From VXYL01 sp963422285 (lineage in GTDB: Bacteria; Pseudomonadota; Gammaproteobacteria; Pseudomonadales; Azotimanducaceae): 64,000 nucleotides of DNA. This document shows, one piece after another, positions 24,092-33,227 of this stretch. A program made the position numbers and the translations under genes. Below the pieces are notes generated by a model, which was not told the origin of the DNA, searched no databases, and worked only from the letters and a program-made list of their open reading frames with translations. The stretch's first letter is position 1. Each line of letters opens with the position of its first letter. The stretch spans positions 1,612,001 to 1,676,000 of the forward strand of contig OY729419.2 in NCBI GenBank assembly GCA_963422285.2, written 5' to 3'.

Positions 24092-24591
24092 GACGGACGA
24101 ATTGGCGCAGGCGGAGACGTCGGACGTTTCCAAACGCCAGATCGACCGCCGGACTTCTCCACAAGATGGACGTTGTCGATGGTCATGCCGCGATCCATGG
24201 CCTTGCACATATCGTAGACAGCGAGCGCGGCGACGCTGGCCGCGGTCAGCGCTTCCATCTCGACTCCGGTGCGATCCGTCACCTTGCAGAAGCTCTCGAT
24301 GGTCAACGCCGCATCGCCATCCGCCTCGAACTCCACGGCAACCTTCGCCAGCGGCAGCGGGTGGCACAGCGGGATGAGTTCGCTGGTGCGCTTGGCGGCC
24401 TGGATGCCGGCGATGCGGGCCACCGCGAGCACATCGCCCTTGGCAAGGCCGTCGTCGAGAATGGCCCGCAAGGTCGGCGCGGCCATGCGCACCGTGCAGC
24501 GGGCTCGCGCCTCGCGCAGGCTCGCCGCCTTGCCGGAGACGTCGACCATGGACGCTTCGCCACGGTCGTTGAGATGGGACAGTGCTGGCAT
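24088..24591 (-). CDS. moaC: Cyclic pyranopterin monophosphate synthase
   Basis: A 167-residue enzyme of the first molybdenum-cofactor step, acting after MoaA. Conserved motifs: MVDVSGKAASLREARA, GIQAAKRTSELIPLCHPLPL (active-site His), KVTDRTGVEMEALTAASVAA (Thr-Gly-Val-Glu-Met), YDMCKAMDRGM and LVEKSGGRSG (catalytic Lys and Gly-Gly loop). It is the first gene of moaCDE on the minus strand. moaA and moaB are not in the window. It is divergent from mnmA. Confidence 0.94.
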   Translation of the reverse strand: MPALSHLNDRGEASMVDVSGKAASLREARARCTVRMAAPTLRAILDDGLAKGDVLAVARIAGIQAAKRTSELIPLCHPLPLAKVAVEFEADGDAALTIESFCKVTDRTGVEMEALTAASVAALAVYDMCKAMDRGMTIDNVHLVEKSGGRSGVWKRPTSPPAPIRPS

Positions 24592-24610
24592 GGCGGGAAG
24601 AATACCACGG

Positions 24611-24616
24611 TATAAT
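24611..24616 (+). promoter_or_regulatory. Consensus -10 box upstream of mnmA
   Basis: A perfect TATAAT lies between the divergent moaC and mnmA genes. No good -35 box is found 16-18 bases upstream. If used, transcription starts near 24623, which rules out the in-frame ATG at 24615 as the mnmA start and favours the TTG at 24645 or the ATG at 24660. Confidence 0.4.
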
Positions 24617-24644
24617 GCCCCGGCTTTGGCGCTCGGAACGATCC

Positions 24645-25709
24645 TTGGCTGCTTCCGTCATGGTGGGCATGTCCGGCGGAGTGGACTCCGCGGTCGGCGC
24701 CCTCGAGCTTCTGAAACAGGGCTTCGAGGTCGCCGGGCTGTTCATGAAGAACTGGGACGAAGACGACGGCAGCGAGTACTGCACCGCGGAGGCGGACTAC
24801 GCGGACGCCGCCGGCGTCTGCGAAGCGCTGGGCATCGAGCTGCACACCGCCAACTTCGCCGCCGAGTACTGGGACAACGTCTTCGAGGCGTTTCTCGCGG
24901 ACTATCGTCGCCGGCGCACCCCGAACCCCGATGTGCTCTGCAACCGCGAAATCAAGTTCAAGCTGTTCGCAGACTATGCCGCGGCGCTCGGCTTCAACGC
25001 CATCGCCACCGGCCACTACGCGCGCCGCAGCCCGCCCGGCGAGCCGTACCGTCTGTTCAAAGGTGCCGACGCGGACAAGGACCAGAGCTACTTCCTGCAA
25101 GCCGTGCCGAAAGGGCAACTCGATCACTGCCTGTTCCCCATCGGCCACCTCGCCAAGCCCGAGGTGCGCAGCCGCGCCCGAGGCGCCGGCTTTACGGTGT
25201 ACGACAAGAAGGACAGCACCGGCATCTGCTTCATCGGCGAACGTCGCTTTCGGGACTTCCTGGCCCGCTACCTAGGCGATGATCCCGGCCCTATCGTGGA
25301 TCGCTCCGGCACCGTGCTCGGCGAACACCGGGGCTTGGCGTTCTACACCTTGGGTCAGCGTCAAGGGCTCGGCGTCGGCGGTGTGCGCGGTCGCGAGGAG
25401 AAACCCTGGTACGTGGCCGCCAAGGACGACGCCAGCAATACCCTGGTGGTCACCCAGGACGAAACCGATCTCGCCGCCTCGGCGCTGATGGCGGCCGAGT
25501 TGAACTGGATCGCGCCGCCTCGCAGCGGACGCTGCGCCGCCAAGATCCGCTACCGGCAGGCCGACCAGCCATGCCGCGTAGCGCTGCACGGCGATCGCGC
25601 CCGGGTGACGTTCGACCGCCCCCAACGGGCGGTGACGCCAGGCCAGTACGTGGCATTCTACGACGGCGACGAATGCTTGGGCGGCGGGCGCATCGAGGAG
25701 GAGCCATGA
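24645..25709 (+). CDS. mnmA: tRNA 2-thiouridylase
   Basis: A 354-residue enzyme that thiolates the wobble U34 of Lys, Glu and Gln tRNAs using sulfur relayed from IscS/Tus. The PP-loop is VGMSGGVDSAV. The catalytic cysteines are in PNPDVLCNREIKF and STGICFIGERRF. GHYAR and KDQSYFL follow. The start is uncertain: TTG at 24645 with a GGAA ahead gives the family spacing; ATG at 24615 overlaps a TATAAT. The stop overlaps the purB start by 4 bases. hflD, which lies between mnmA and purB in many gammaproteobacteria, is absent. Confidence 0.92.
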   Translation: MAASVMVGMSGGVDSAVGALELLKQGFEVAGLFMKNWDEDDGSEYCTAEADYADAAGVCEALGIELHTANFAAEYWDNVFEAFLADYRRRRTPNPDVLCNREIKFKLFADYAAALGFNAIATGHYARRSPPGEPYRLFKGADADKDQSYFLQAVPKGQLDHCLFPIGHLAKPEVRSRARGAGFTVYDKKDSTGICFIGERRFRDFLARYLGDDPGPIVDRSGTVLGEHRGLAFYTLGQRQGLGVGGVRGREEKPWYVAAKDDASNTLVVTQDETDLAASALMAAELNWIAPPRSGRCAAKIRYRQADQPCRVALHGDRARVTFDRPQRAVTPGQYVAFYDGDECLGGGRIEEEP

Positions 25710-27532
25710 ACGATGCCGACCGGCTGGAACCGCTGACCGCGGTCTCGCCCCTCGACGGCCGCTACCGCAGTCGCGTCTCGGCCTTGGCGCCCCTGGTCAG
25801 CGAGTTCGGCCTGATGCGCTATCGCGTACGCGTCGAGGTGGAATGGTTCCGCTATTTGGCGAGCCTTGCCGAGATTGCCGAATTGCCCGCCCTCGAGCCG
25901 GCCCAAGCCGCCCAGGCAGAAGCCATCTGGCGCGATTTCGACATCGCGGATGCCGCTGCCATCCGTGCGCGGGAAGCCGACACCAACCACGACGTCAAGG
26001 CCGTGGAATACTTCGTCAAGGATGCCATCGGCCGCATCGACGGGCTGCACGAGCGCATCGAGTTCGTACACTTCGGCTGTACTTCCGAGGACATCAACAA
26101 CCTCGCCTACGCGCTGTTGCTGCGCGATGCGCGGAGTACAGTGCTGGCGCCGGCCATGAATCGGCTGATCCGCACGCTGCGGGATCTGGCGCATCCTCTA
26201 GCCACCGTCGCCATGCTCTCGCGCACCCACGGCCAAGCGGCGTCGCCGACTACCGTGGGCAAGGAACTCGCCAACTTCGTCGTCCGCTTGGAGCAACAAC
26301 GGCACCGGTTCCTCGGCGTCGGGCTGCTGGGCAAGATGAACGGCGCGGTAGGCAACTACAACGCCCACGCCATCGCCTATCCCGACCTCGACTGGCCAGC
26401 CCACGGGGCCGCATTCGTAACCCGCTTGGGGCTTGGCGTCAACGAGCACACCACCCAGATCGAACCCCATGACTACTTGGCCGAGCTGTTCCACTGTCTG
26501 ATGCGCTTCAACCAAGTACTGTTGGATTTCGACCGCGACATCTGGGGCTACGTCTCCCTCGGCTACTTTCGCCAGCGCCTAGTGGAAGGCGAGATCGGCA
26601 GTTCGACCATGCCGCACAAGGTCAACCCCATCGACTTCGAGAACTCCGAGGGCAACCTCGGTCTCGCCAACGCCGTGCTGTCGCACTTGGCGGACAAGCT
26701 GCCGGTGTCGCGCTGGCAGCGCGACCTGTCGGATTCGACGGCGCTGCGCAGCATCGGCACGGCATTCGGCTACTGTCTGGTGGCCTATCACAGCGCCGAC
26801 AGGGGCTTGGGCAAGCTGGAAGTGGACCGCAACCGCCTGAGCGATGACCTGGACGCCGCCTGGGAAGTGCTCGCCGAAGCCGTGCAGACCGTGTTGCGAA
26901 CCACTGCCATCCCGGAACCCTACGAACGGCTCAAGGAGCTGACCCGCGGCCGGCGCATGGACGAACGGGTGTACCGAACCCTGCTCGGCGAACTCGACCT
27001 GCCCGCCGCGACTTGGGAACGACTGGCGGCATTGGCACCAGCGGAGTACACCGGCCATGCCGCACGGCTTGCGCGTTCAGCCCTCGAACGTGGCGGTCCT
27101 GGACTATCGGATGGAATCCGCGTGTTCGAGGTTCCCTGGGCAACTTGCGCCAACGCGCTGGCCTCGGTACGCCGGGCGGTATTTGTCGAGGAGCAAGGCA
27201 TTGCCGAGGACGAGGAGTGGGATGGCGAAGACCCGCGCTGTCGCCACTTTCTGGCCGAAAGCGAGGACGGCACCCCCATCGGCACGGCGCGACTGCTCCC
27301 TACGGGGCAGATTGGCCGCATGGCCGTGCTGCCCGCATGGCGCCGGCACGGCGTTGGCGCGAGACTGCTCGCGCTCGCTGTCGAAGCCGCCCGCGATGCC
27401 GGCGTCGAACACATCTTCCTGCATGCCCAGGCGGACGCGGTGGCGTTCTACGAACGCGCCGGTTTCGAAGCCGTCGGCCGGCCCTTCCTGGAAGCCGGCA
27501 TCCTGCACCGGGAGATGACGCTGCCGCCGTGA
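25706..27532 (+). CDS. purB: Adenylosuccinate lyase fused to GNAT acetyltransferase
   Basis: One uninterrupted 608-residue frame. Residues 1 to about 455 are adenylosuccinate lyase (purine synthesis, two elimination steps): CTSEDINNLAYALLL, SRTHGQAASPTTVGKELANF (catalytic His) and the signature GSSTMPHKVNPIDFENSEGN (catalytic Ser). Residues about 465-608 are a GNAT acetyltransferase: VRRAVFVEEQGIAEDEEW, GRMAVLPAWRRHGVGARLL (the acetyl-CoA R/Q-x-x-G-x-G/A loop), FYERAGFEAVG. The joint lies at about HAARLARSALERGGPGLSDG and contains no stop; the only internal start near it is a GTG at 27121. The length of the purB part equals E. coli PurB (456). The acetylated substrate is unknown. Confidence 0.9.
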   Translation: MNDADRLEPLTAVSPLDGRYRSRVSALAPLVSEFGLMRYRVRVEVEWFRYLASLAEIAELPALEPAQAAQAEAIWRDFDIADAAAIRAREADTNHDVKAVEYFVKDAIGRIDGLHERIEFVHFGCTSEDINNLAYALLLRDARSTVLAPAMNRLIRTLRDLAHPLATVAMLSRTHGQAASPTTVGKELANFVVRLEQQRHRFLGVGLLGKMNGAVGNYNAHAIAYPDLDWPAHGAAFVTRLGLGVNEHTTQIEPHDYLAELFHCLMRFNQVLLDFDRDIWGYVSLGYFRQRLVEGEIGSSTMPHKVNPIDFENSEGNLGLANAVLSHLADKLPVSRWQRDLSDSTALRSIGTAFGYCLVAYHSADRGLGKLEVDRNRLSDDLDAAWEVLAEAVQTVLRTTAIPEPYERLKELTRGRRMDERVYRTLLGELDLPAATWERLAALAPAEYTGHAARLARSALERGGPGLSDGIRVFEVPWATCANALASVRRAVFVEEQGIAEDEEWDGEDPRCRHFLAESEDGTPIGTARLLPTGQIGRMAVLPAWRRHGVGARLLALAVEAARDAGVEHIFLHAQADAVAFYERAGFEAVGRPFLEAGILHREMTLPP

Positions 27533-27613
27533 GCGCCTGCGTTAGGCTGTCGTCCCGACGCCGGCAGCGCCAGAAGACAAGCAGGCGGACGCCGCAATTG
27601 CGTGAACTTTTCG

Positions 27614-27642
27614 TTGCGGCAGCCGCTGACAGTCTCTAGGAT
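27614..27642 (+). promoter_or_regulatory. Sigma-70-type promoter of aceA
   Basis: TTGCGG (27614-27619), exactly 17 bases, then TAGGAT (27637-27642). Initiation near 27650 leaves about 25 bases before the aceA ATG, including a strong GGAGGAAG at 27661. The gap 27533-27674 otherwise holds nothing else recognisable. Confidence 0.6.
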
Positions 27643-27674
27643 GCGCGGTTTTTTGCCAAGGGAGGAAGCCTTCG

Positions 27675-28988
<1,314 letters not shown>

Positions 28989-29632
28989 TCCGTCGATAGC
29001 GATTTCCCAGGGTGCATTCCACAACGGGCATTTCCGCTGGCTGACCGGCAAGGAGATCGAGGCGGCCGGGATCCAGATCCGCGCACTGCGGGTGAGCTAT
29101 GTCGGCGAGCTCGGCTGGGAGCTGCACTGTCCGATGGCGCGTCTCGCCGATCTGTACGATGCAATGTGGTCCGCCGGGGAAGCATTCGGTATCGCGGACT
29201 TCGGGGTCCATGCCGTCGACTCGCTGCACATGGAGAAGGCGTACCGGGGCTGGGGTGTGGAGCTCACCAACGAGATCACGCTGGTCGAGGCAGACATGGA
29301 GCGTTTCGCCGCGTTCGACAAGGACGACTTCATCGGCAAGACAGCGATGCAGCGCGTCAAGCAGGCGGGCATCGTGACGTGGCTCGTCTACGTGGAGGTC
29401 GAGCCTTCGGACTGCGATGTGCATGGCGGGGAGCCGGTGATCGCGGATGGCAAGGTGGTCGGGTCACGACTTCCGGCGCCTACGGCCACTCTACGGGCAA
29501 GAGCCTCGGCTTCGCCTACGTGGAGCCTCGCCTTGCGGCGACGGGCACGACATTCGCCATCGACATCCTCGGCGAGCCGCGCGCGGCGACGGTGCTCGCC
29601 TACGATCCGCGCAACGAGCGTTTGCGGGCGTG
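28989..29632 (+). pseudogene. Dimethylglycine/sarcosine dehydrogenase-type tail (GcvT domain)
   Basis: The remnant covers the aminomethyltransferase (GcvT-like, folate-binding) end of a dimethylglycine or sarcosine dehydrogenase family protein: GKEIEAAGIQIRALRVSYVG, ELGWELHCPMARLADLYDAM, GVHAVDSLHMEKAYRGWGVE, LTNEITLVEADMERFAAFDK. Near 29460 one base is lost or gained; the end continues in another frame (VTTSGAYGHSTGKSLGFAYV, AATVLAYDPRNERLRA) to the stop at 29632. The FAD domain and the start are missing, and the fragment begins right at the aceA stop. It marks the left border of the arabinose cluster. Confidence 0.75.
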
Positions 29633-29813
29633 AGCCCGCGCCGATCGCATCGTCCGGGTGACACCGGCGCCGGTCGCGCGTGCGCGGTCGTCGTTGCGTT
29701 GTCCGGGCGATGGCCTGCGCCGCGGATGAGCGGTACGAGCCCCGGGGCGCGGGGACGCGATCCCGCACGCGGGAAAGCGATCGATCCACGCTGCCCCGAT
29801 CGCAGGGCCATTA

Positions 29814-29859
29814 TTCAGTCAGCGACATCTATACTTGTATGCTTGGAATCAGTCAGTGA
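29814..29859. repeat. Direct repeats CAGTCAGYGA upstream of the arabinose operon
   Basis: TTCAGTCAGCGA (29814-29825) and ATCAGTCAGTGA (29848-29859) are direct repeats with starts 34 bases apart, about three helical turns, in an AT-rich strip. A TATACT -10-like hexamer (29830-29835) lies between them, without a clear -35. This is the only promoter-like region before the operon and could be its operator. The rest of 29633-29912 is GC-rich and shows nothing recognisable. Confidence 0.35.
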
Positions 29860-29912
29860 TCCCATGGCTCCCAATCTTTGTCGAGTTCGTCTGAACCGAC
29901 CAAGGATTACGT

Positions 29913-30065
29913 GTGAATCAATACATTGATGAACGTGGCATCGGTGTGTGGTACGAACAAGAAAATGGTCCTGACCCTGACCGGCGCTCGGGGACGCATA
30001 CCGTTGCCGGCTCTGGTGATCGCCGGCTGGCAGGGATCGCGCCGGTCACGGGAGCCGTCCGATGA
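29913..30065 (+). CDS. Possible 50-residue leader ORF
   Basis: A GTG-initiated frame, starting VNQYIDERGIGVWYEQENG and ending APVTGAVR. Its TGA overlaps the next gene's ATG (ATGA), the same coupling used between other genes of this operon, which is the main argument that it is translated. No family is recognised. It could instead be the scarred start of a lost gene. Confidence 0.3.
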   Translation: MNQYIDERGIGVWYEQENGPDPDRRSGTHTVAGSGDRRLAGIAPVTGAVR

Positions 30066-31477
30066 ATTCATGCGTGCCGCCCCTGGTCGTCGACGTCGAT
30101 GGCACACTGGTCGCAGGCGATCTGCTGGTCGAGGGCGCCGCCCGGCTGCTCACGGCCTCCCCGCTTACGCTCTTCGCCCTTCCAATCTGGCTCGTCAAGG
30201 GGCGCGCGGCGCTGAAGCGCAGGATCGCGGCGGCAGTGCCGCTGCCGCCGTCGTCGCTGGTGCTGAACCCGGCGGTGCTCGACGAGATCGCCGCCGCCAA
30301 GGTCGCGGGACGCGAAGTCTGGCTGGCCTCGGCGGCCGACGAGCGGGTCGTTGCGCCGCTCGCCGAGGCGGTGGGCGCGGCCGGCTGGCTCGCCTCCGAC
30401 GGGCGCACCAATCTGTCCGGCGAGGCCAAGGCGGCCGCCCTGGTCGAGCGCTTCGGCGAGGGTGGATTCGACTATGCCGGCAATGAACGGCGCGACCTCG
30501 CCGTGTGGAGACGCGCACGGCGCATTATCGGCGTCAACCTCCCGGCGCGCCTCGTGCGGGAAGTGCGGACACGGGATGAAGGCGCCCGATTGCTTCCCGG
30601 CCTCGGCGGCGGCCCGCGTGATGCTCTTAGAGCCTTGCGTCCGCACCAGTGGGTCAAGAACGCACTCGCGTTCGTTCCCCTCATCGCTGCGCACGAGACC
30701 GGAGCCGGGTCGTATCTGGTCGCGGCCGGGATATTTGTAGCCCTGTCGGCCTGCGCGTCGGGCACTTACCTGCTGAACGACCTTCTCGATCTTCCCGAGG
30801 ACCGTCGCCACCCGAGCAAGCGCCACCGTCCCCTGGCGGCGGGAAAGGTACCGCTGCTGCCGATGATGGGCCTCGGCGCGGCGCTGGCGGCGGGCGGGCT
30901 TGCCATGGCCTTCCATCTCCCGCGCGCGGAGGGGGGATTATGCATGCTGCTCTATCTGCTCGGGACCCTGATCTACTCGTTGTCGCTGAAGCGAAAGCTC
31001 TTCGTCGACGTCGTCGCGCTCGCCGCGCTCTACATGGTGCGCTTGGTCGCCGGAAGCTTGGCGGTCTCGATCGCGCTGTCGCCCTGGTTTCTATCCTTCT
31101 TCATGTTCGCGTTTCTCTCTCTGGCCATCGTCAAGCGCCAGATCGAGCTGCGTGCGTTGCGCGAGTCCGACCGGGCCGACGGACGCGCTTGGCGCGCCGC
31201 GGACCTCCCGGTTGCGGCGGCGCTCGGCGCGGCCAGCGGCGTTGCCTCGGTGATCGTCTTCGCCTTGTACATCCAGAGCCCGGAAGTGAGCCTGCGTTAC
31301 GACCAGCCGGAGTTCCTGTGGCTGATCTGCCCGCTGCTGATCTACTGGCTGGGGCGCATGACGCTGCTCGCCAACCGCGGGGCCGTGGACCATGACCCGG
31401 TGGAGTTCACGCTCAAGGACCGCACGAGCTGGCTGACCGGTGTGGGGGTCCTAGCCGCGTTCGCCGCGGCGATATGA
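30062..31477 (+). CDS. HAD-UbiA decaprenyl-phosphate phosphoribosyltransferase-like
   Basis: A 471-residue fusion. Residues 1 to about 180 are a HAD phosphatase (VVDVDGTLVAGDLLVEG with the nucleophile Asp, LASAADERVVAPLAEAV, GNERRDLAVWRRA). Residues about 185-471 are a UbiA prenyltransferase with 7-9 membrane helices; LRPHQWVKNALAF and NDLLDLPEDRRHPSKRHRPL carry the Asp-rich motif. In mycobacteria the UbiA enzyme (Rv3806c) joins PRPP to decaprenyl phosphate, and a phosphatase then removes the 5-phosphate; the fusion could do both steps. The polyprenol length here is unknown. It is the first large gene of the operon; its stop overlaps the gtrA-like start by 4 bases. Confidence 0.82.
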   Translation: MNSCVPPLVVDVDGTLVAGDLLVEGAARLLTASPLTLFALPIWLVKGRAALKRRIAAAVPLPPSSLVLNPAVLDEIAAAKVAGREVWLASAADERVVAPLAEAVGAAGWLASDGRTNLSGEAKAAALVERFGEGGFDYAGNERRDLAVWRRARRIIGVNLPARLVREVRTRDEGARLLPGLGGGPRDALRALRPHQWVKNALAFVPLIAAHETGAGSYLVAAGIFVALSACASGTYLLNDLLDLPEDRRHPSKRHRPLAAGKVPLLPMMGLGAALAAGGLAMAFHLPRAEGGLCMLLYLLGTLIYSLSLKRKLFVDVVALAALYMVRLVAGSLAVSIALSPWFLSFFMFAFLSLAIVKRQIELRALRESDRADGRAWRAADLPVAAALGAASGVASVIVFALYIQSPEVSLRYDQPEFLWLICPLLIYWLGRMTLLANRGAVDHDPVEFTLKDRTSWLTGVGVLAAFAAAI

Positions 31478-31899
31478 CGGCTCGTGTGTTCATGCCCCCG
31501 GCTATCGCGCTGCGTTACGCAGCATTCGCCGCATTCGCCACCGCGGTCAATGTCGCAACTCAATATGCCAGCGCCACCCTGTACACCGGCCTCCACGAGC
31601 TATACGTGGCGATGGCCGTGGGCACGCTCGTGGGGCTTGTCGCCAAGTACATCCTCGACCGGCGCTGGATCTTCCATGACCGACCCGCCTCGCCGGCCGA
31701 TCACGCGGCCAGATTCACCCTGTACTCGTTGACGGGCGTCCTGACAACCTTGGTCTTCTGGGGGACCGAGCTCGCGTTCGTGGCGCTGGGCGATGCGCCC
31801 TGGCTGCGCTACGCCGGCGCCGTTTTCGGTCTCGCCATCGGATACACCGCCAAGTACCGGCTCGACCGGCGCTTCGTGTTCCGGCAATGGGCGACATGA
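31474..31899 (+). CDS. GtrA-family membrane protein
   Basis: A 141-residue protein with four membrane helices and the GtrA hallmarks VAKYILDRRWIF and TAKYRLDRRFVF (each K-Y-x-L-D-R-R-x-x-F). GtrA proteins are thought to flip polyprenyl-phosphate sugars across the inner membrane or assist their use; in mycobacteria Rv3789 of this family lies in the arabinan locus. Here it would deliver the lipid-linked arabinose to the periplasmic glycosyltransferases. It overlaps its upstream neighbour by 4 bases and its downstream neighbour by 13. Confidence 0.8.
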   Translation: MTARVFMPPAIALRYAAFAAFATAVNVATQYASATLYTGLHELYVAMAVGTLVGLVAKYILDRRWIFHDRPASPADHAARFTLYSLTGVLTTLVFWGTELAFVALGDAPWLRYAGAVFGLAIGYTAKYRLDRRFVFRQWAT

Positions 31900-33227
31900 A
31901 GCTCTCCGGCTGGGGCCGACATCCGGTGCTCGATTGCCGGGTGGAGCGCCTGCGTGAGCGCGAGGCGCTGCCCGGACTGCTCGGTCGCGGCGACACTCTG
32001 ATCGCCCGCGGCAACGGCCGCTCCTACGGCGATGCCGCGCTCAATCCGGATCTCACGCTCTCCATGCTGGCGATGGACCGGATGCGGGCGTTCGATGCGA
32101 AGACGGGGCTCCTGACCTGCGAGGCCGGCGTGCTGCTAGCCGATATCCTGGACACCTTCGCGCCGCGCGGCTGGTTTCCGCCGGTTGTGCCCGGAACCAA
32201 GTTCGTCACGGTCGGCGGCATGATCGCCGCGGACGTGCACGGCAAGAACCATCACCGCGAGGGCGCTTTCGGCGCGCACGTCGAATCGCTGGTACTGGCC
32301 GCCGCGGACAGCGAGGTGCGCACCTGCAGCCGTACGGAACACGCCGACCTGTTTCGCGCGACCCTCGGTGGGATGGGCCTGACCGGCGTCATCCTGTCCG
32401 CGAGCTTCCGGCTCAAACCGATTGCGACGGCCTTCGTCATGGCACAGACGCTGGCCGGGACCGATCTCGACGAGACGATGGCCTTGTTGGAGGTGTCCGC
32501 GGATTGGCCCTACAGCGTGGCGTGGGTCGATTGTCTGGCGCGGGGCGCGAAGTTGGGTCGCGGTCTGATGACGCGCGGCGCATTCATGGAGCCTGGGGCG
32601 CTGCCGCCCCGGCTCGCGCGCAACCCCCTGCGCCCGGCGTCGGCGGGCAGGTTGGCCATTCCGGCCGATGCGCCCTCCGTGCTACTCAACCACTACTCGA
32701 TCAGGCTCTTCAACGCCCTCTACTACCGGCGGGGGCGAACGAGAGCCGGGGCACGGCCGGTCCATTTCGATCCGTTCTTCTTTCCTTTGGACCGAATCGA
32801 GGCCTGGAACCGTCTCTACGGGCGGCGAGGATTCGTCCAGTACCAGTGCGTGCTGCCCAAGGACGAAAGCCCGACCGGTATCGCGGCCTTGCTCGAACGG
32901 GTTGCCGCGGCCGGGCAGGGCTCGTTCCTCGCGGTGCTCAAGCTGTTCGGCCCCGGTGGCGATGGGCTGTTGTCGTTCCCTATGGAGGGCTACACCCTGG
33001 CGCTCGACTTTCCGCTGCGTAAAGGCGTACTGGCGCTGCTCGACGATCTCGATGAAATCACCCACCGGCACGGCGGGCGGGTCTATCTCGCAAAGGACGC
33101 CCGGTGCGCACCGGAACGGATGCGCGAGGGCTACCCCTGCCTCGAAGAATTCAAGGCAGTGCGCGCGGAAACAACCAACGCCGGGCGCGGCTTCGCCTCC
33201 GCGCTCTCGCGAAGGCTCGAGTTGTGA
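31887..33227 (+). CDS. dprE1: DprE1-like decaprenylphosphoryl-ribose 2-oxidase
   Basis: A 446-residue FAD enzyme oxidising the 2-OH of polyprenylphosphoryl ribose, the first half of the ribose-to-arabinose epimerisation. FAD is held by RGNGRSYGDAALN and the segment VPGTKFVTVGGMIAADVHGK, NHHREGAFGAHVESL. The C-terminal part, FVQYQCVLPKDE, FLAVLKLFGPGG, LSFPMEGYTLALDFPLRKG and VYLAKDAR, aligns with Mycobacterium tuberculosis DprE1. Its essential Lys (K418) is kept in AKDAR, whereas the residue aligned with Cys387, the target of benzothiazinones, is Ala (TLALDFP against NICVDFP). The partner reductase gene dprE2 is 10.7 kb downstream in the same operon. Confidence 0.85.
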   Translation: MGDMKLSGWGRHPVLDCRVERLREREALPGLLGRGDTLIARGNGRSYGDAALNPDLTLSMLAMDRMRAFDAKTGLLTCEAGVLLADILDTFAPRGWFPPVVPGTKFVTVGGMIAADVHGKNHHREGAFGAHVESLVLAAADSEVRTCSRTEHADLFRATLGGMGLTGVILSASFRLKPIATAFVMAQTLAGTDLDETMALLEVSADWPYSVAWVDCLARGAKLGRGLMTRGAFMEPGALPPRLARNPLRPASAGRLAIPADAPSVLLNHYSIRLFNALYYRRGRTRAGARPVHFDPFFFPLDRIEAWNRLYGRRGFVQYQCVLPKDESPTGIAALLERVAAAGQGSFLAVLKLFGPGGDGLLSFPMEGYTLALDFPLRKGVLALLDDLDEITHRHGGRVYLAKDARCAPERMREGYPCLEEFKAVRAETTNAGRGFASALSRRLEL

